Shown here piece after piece: positions 61,983-64,000 of a stretch of 64,000 nt of DNA (position 1 is the stretch's first letter; the number at the start of each line of letters is the position of its first letter). The notes below the pieces were generated by a model. It was given only the letters and a program-made list of their open reading frames with translations, was not told where the DNA came from and did no database searches. The DNA comes from Chimonanthus salicifolius. Its lineage: Eukaryota > Streptophyta > Magnoliopsida > Laurales > Calycanthaceae. Location: positions 31,714,991 through 31,778,990 of the forward strand of contig CM023535.1 of the NCBI GenBank assembly GCA_013350335.1, given 5' to 3'. The translations under genes were made by a program, and so were the position numbers.

Positions 61983-64000
61983 TGTTGAGATATATTTAGC
62001 AGTGTTCTTTAATTTATTAGTTACTATTATTGTATTTTTCAATTTAGTCTTTTCCTTAATTGATGCTTACCAAGATTGTACTTAACAACTTTAGGGTTTT
62101 CCTCTTTTATTTTATCTTCCATATTTGTATTCCCTTTTTCTATAAATATAAATGATAGGGTCTCTCCTTAATTAAGGAAGGCACATTAATTCTATGTGTA
62201 TTATTTCAATATGGTATCAATCTAGGTTTCTCAATCCTTCCGTGGGTTTTGATTTCTTAGTACCGTTAGAGAAAGACCACCTCCGAGACTCTCCCCTCTC
62301 CCTCTGTTGGTTCTACCAACACCTACAGAGGGAGAACATTGTAGTGCTCTCATCAACAACTTCCGCTGCCTTTCCGGCCTGCAGTGTTTCCTTCAACGTC
62401 CCTACTTGTTTCCTGTTTGAGATTTGTGTCCTCTGGTCTCCGATCATCCTGAAACGTGGAGAACACCTTCGCCCCTTGTACACCTCCCTCTCCATCTGGT
62501 TGAGGTTGGGATTTGGTCCCTATGGTTGCCGCCTGTACTGCTCTCACCTTTGTTTCCTGCTGGCGACCCATCACTGATCCCTCTTCCCAATTTGACTTCA
62601 ATTCGTCCCACTTGTGGTCAAATCATGCTCCAACTTTTCAGTGGTGTTCGCCCCTAGCCCACCTTTGATCGCCCAAGGTTGACTAAGGGTTTCGGTCAAA
62701 GGTGGGGCCCCTTTTACTGGTTCTACAGTCCTATTGCAGTGACACCCAAAACCCCAGTTTTGGGATTTTTTCCTAAGATCAACGTGGATCCAACCCTTTT
62801 GCACCTGGTCCCTACCCCACCAGAGTTGCCCTTGGCCCACCCATGATCACCTAAGGTTAACCTAGGGTTTCGATCAAACGGTGGGACCCATTTGGCTGTC
62901 TTTCTGCACTACCTCTCTTCCGCCAAGACCCCATTTTTTGGGACTTTTTCTGGCAGATTTGCTGGCTTTTGGTTTGGATCTCCTTCTAACCAGGCCTCTT
63001 ACTGTCGCCCCTGCCTTGGTTTCCATTGTACCTGATGGGCCCCCCTTCCATCAACGGTGCCCTTAGCTGTTTGGACGTCTATACACCCAGTTTTTGGTTG
63101 TTCTTCATTCGATCTACAAGGAACCAGGAAACCATGCCCCTGGGTTTTGGACCACCAGTTTTGCCCAACCCTCTAGTTTGTATCTACATGCCCTCTGCTC
63201 CGGTATGTGTTTCGTGGGACCCAATACTGCAGTTTTTTTTTCTCTCGGATCCTCATATGAATAAATAAACTCCTCACTCCCTTCCTTTTGTTTGTCAAAC
63301 GATCCCCCATTTGCCCCCAAGATCTGATTCTCCAACTCTTTGACCTCTCATTTCAGAGATAGTTTTGTTTCCCTACATTTTATGGGTGGTTCATAGGGAA
63401 ATCTCTATTTGTTCCCTTAGATCTTCAGATTTGGACCAAAAATCACACAACTCTACAATTAGTTTTGGCCCTACATCACATCTGTATGGCGTGATTTCGA
63501 GTTTGAATGCAAGTGGAACCCTCTGAGACCTATGTTTGGTATCGTTGAATGGAGGTTTAAACTTTTCTCCGTGTTATAGTTCTTGCCAACGTTGTTGTTC
63601 CTATCCAGATTTCGACATCTACTTCAAATCAATCTCTCTCCGGAGGACTTCTGTAGAGGATTTTTATGCCTACCAGCGTTTCTTCCCTTTGCAGCCAGCA
63701 TTTTTCAACATCAAATCCAGCCACCAGAACATTTTCAGCCAGCGGGATCCCTCTCTTTCCCTGTCGTGTTTTGGAGATCTATACAACTGTACAGTGGAGT
63801 TGCAGCCTTGCTACTTCCATAACTGAATTTCCACTGTTTCTCCTCCAGTCCTTCTTTCGATACATGCTACATGTTGCATTCTTCCATCAGATGGAAACAC
63901 CATGGATCATCAAGTTGAATGTGTTCAAACTCAAGTAGGACCCACTTAAGTTTGTTAGGGGGTGTTGAGATATATTTAGCAGTTTCTTTAACTTATCAAT
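61983..64000 (+). mobile_element. Short non-autonomous LTR retrotransposon, runs off the window
   Basis: The 5' LTR is 61983-62208 (TGTTGAGATATATTTAGCAG...TATTATTTCA). A primer-binding site TGGTATCAA starts at 62213. An interior of about 1.75 kb follows, then a polypurine-like GTTAGGGGG, and the 3' LTR starts at 63963 with the same first 20 bases. The interior has no retroelement protein motif. Open frames in it are short and unrelated to gag or pol, so it depends on another element. A solo or partial LTR of the family is at 16027-16251. Confidence 0.82.

Overview
The window looks like nuclear DNA of a flowering plant. It is AT-rich, has GT-AG introns, contains one conserved plant housekeeping gene in pieces, and otherwise consists almost wholly of plant transposable elements (Copia, Gypsy, plant L1 and RTE LINEs, tRNA-derived SINEs, TRIMs, hAT-type MITEs). 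I cannot name the genus. The very long, repeat-filled introns suggest a woody or early-diverging angiosperm, but that is a weak inference.

The only host gene I can support is a NUP93 (Nic96 family) nuclear-pore gene on the minus strand. Ten internal exons are placed, from 60572 (most 5') to 5674 (most 3'). They total 1956 coding bases in about 54.9 kb. The first roughly 90 codons lie beyond the right edge and the last roughly 140 beyond the left edge. All splice joins keep frame by eye. The exceptions are one GC-AG intron, which still joins in frame, and one extra base in the largest exon that breaks the frame.

From left to right: 1-5673 (3' side of exon 10) holds a SINE end, a TRIM, a minus-strand LINE ORF1 with an RRM, a solo LTR, a short SINE and a LINE 3' end. 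Intron 9 (5856-13479) holds a Gypsy solo LTR and a plus-strand LINE (about 7425-13208) interrupted by Copia and Gypsy remnants. Intron 8 (14384-26888) holds a LINE remnant and a Copia element (16966-25416) carrying a LINE, a Gypsy solo LTR, two SINEs and a hAT-like element. Intron 7 (26976-39818) holds a giant solo LTR (28139-37392) split by a near full-length Copia (30695-36184). Intron 3 (41978-51382) holds an RTE fragment and a four-level nest (43282-50381). Intron 2 (51647-59880) holds Gypsy remnants, solo LTRs including a head-to-head nested pair, and a Copia LTR. The right edge holds a short non-autonomous LTR element running off the window.

Many insertions were delimited by reading their target-site duplications, so the order of insertion can be reconstructed in several places. 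I found no CRISPR, operon, tRNA or rRNA gene, and no novel host system. The most notable content is the gene's architecture, its frameshift, and the nested hAT/LTR structure.
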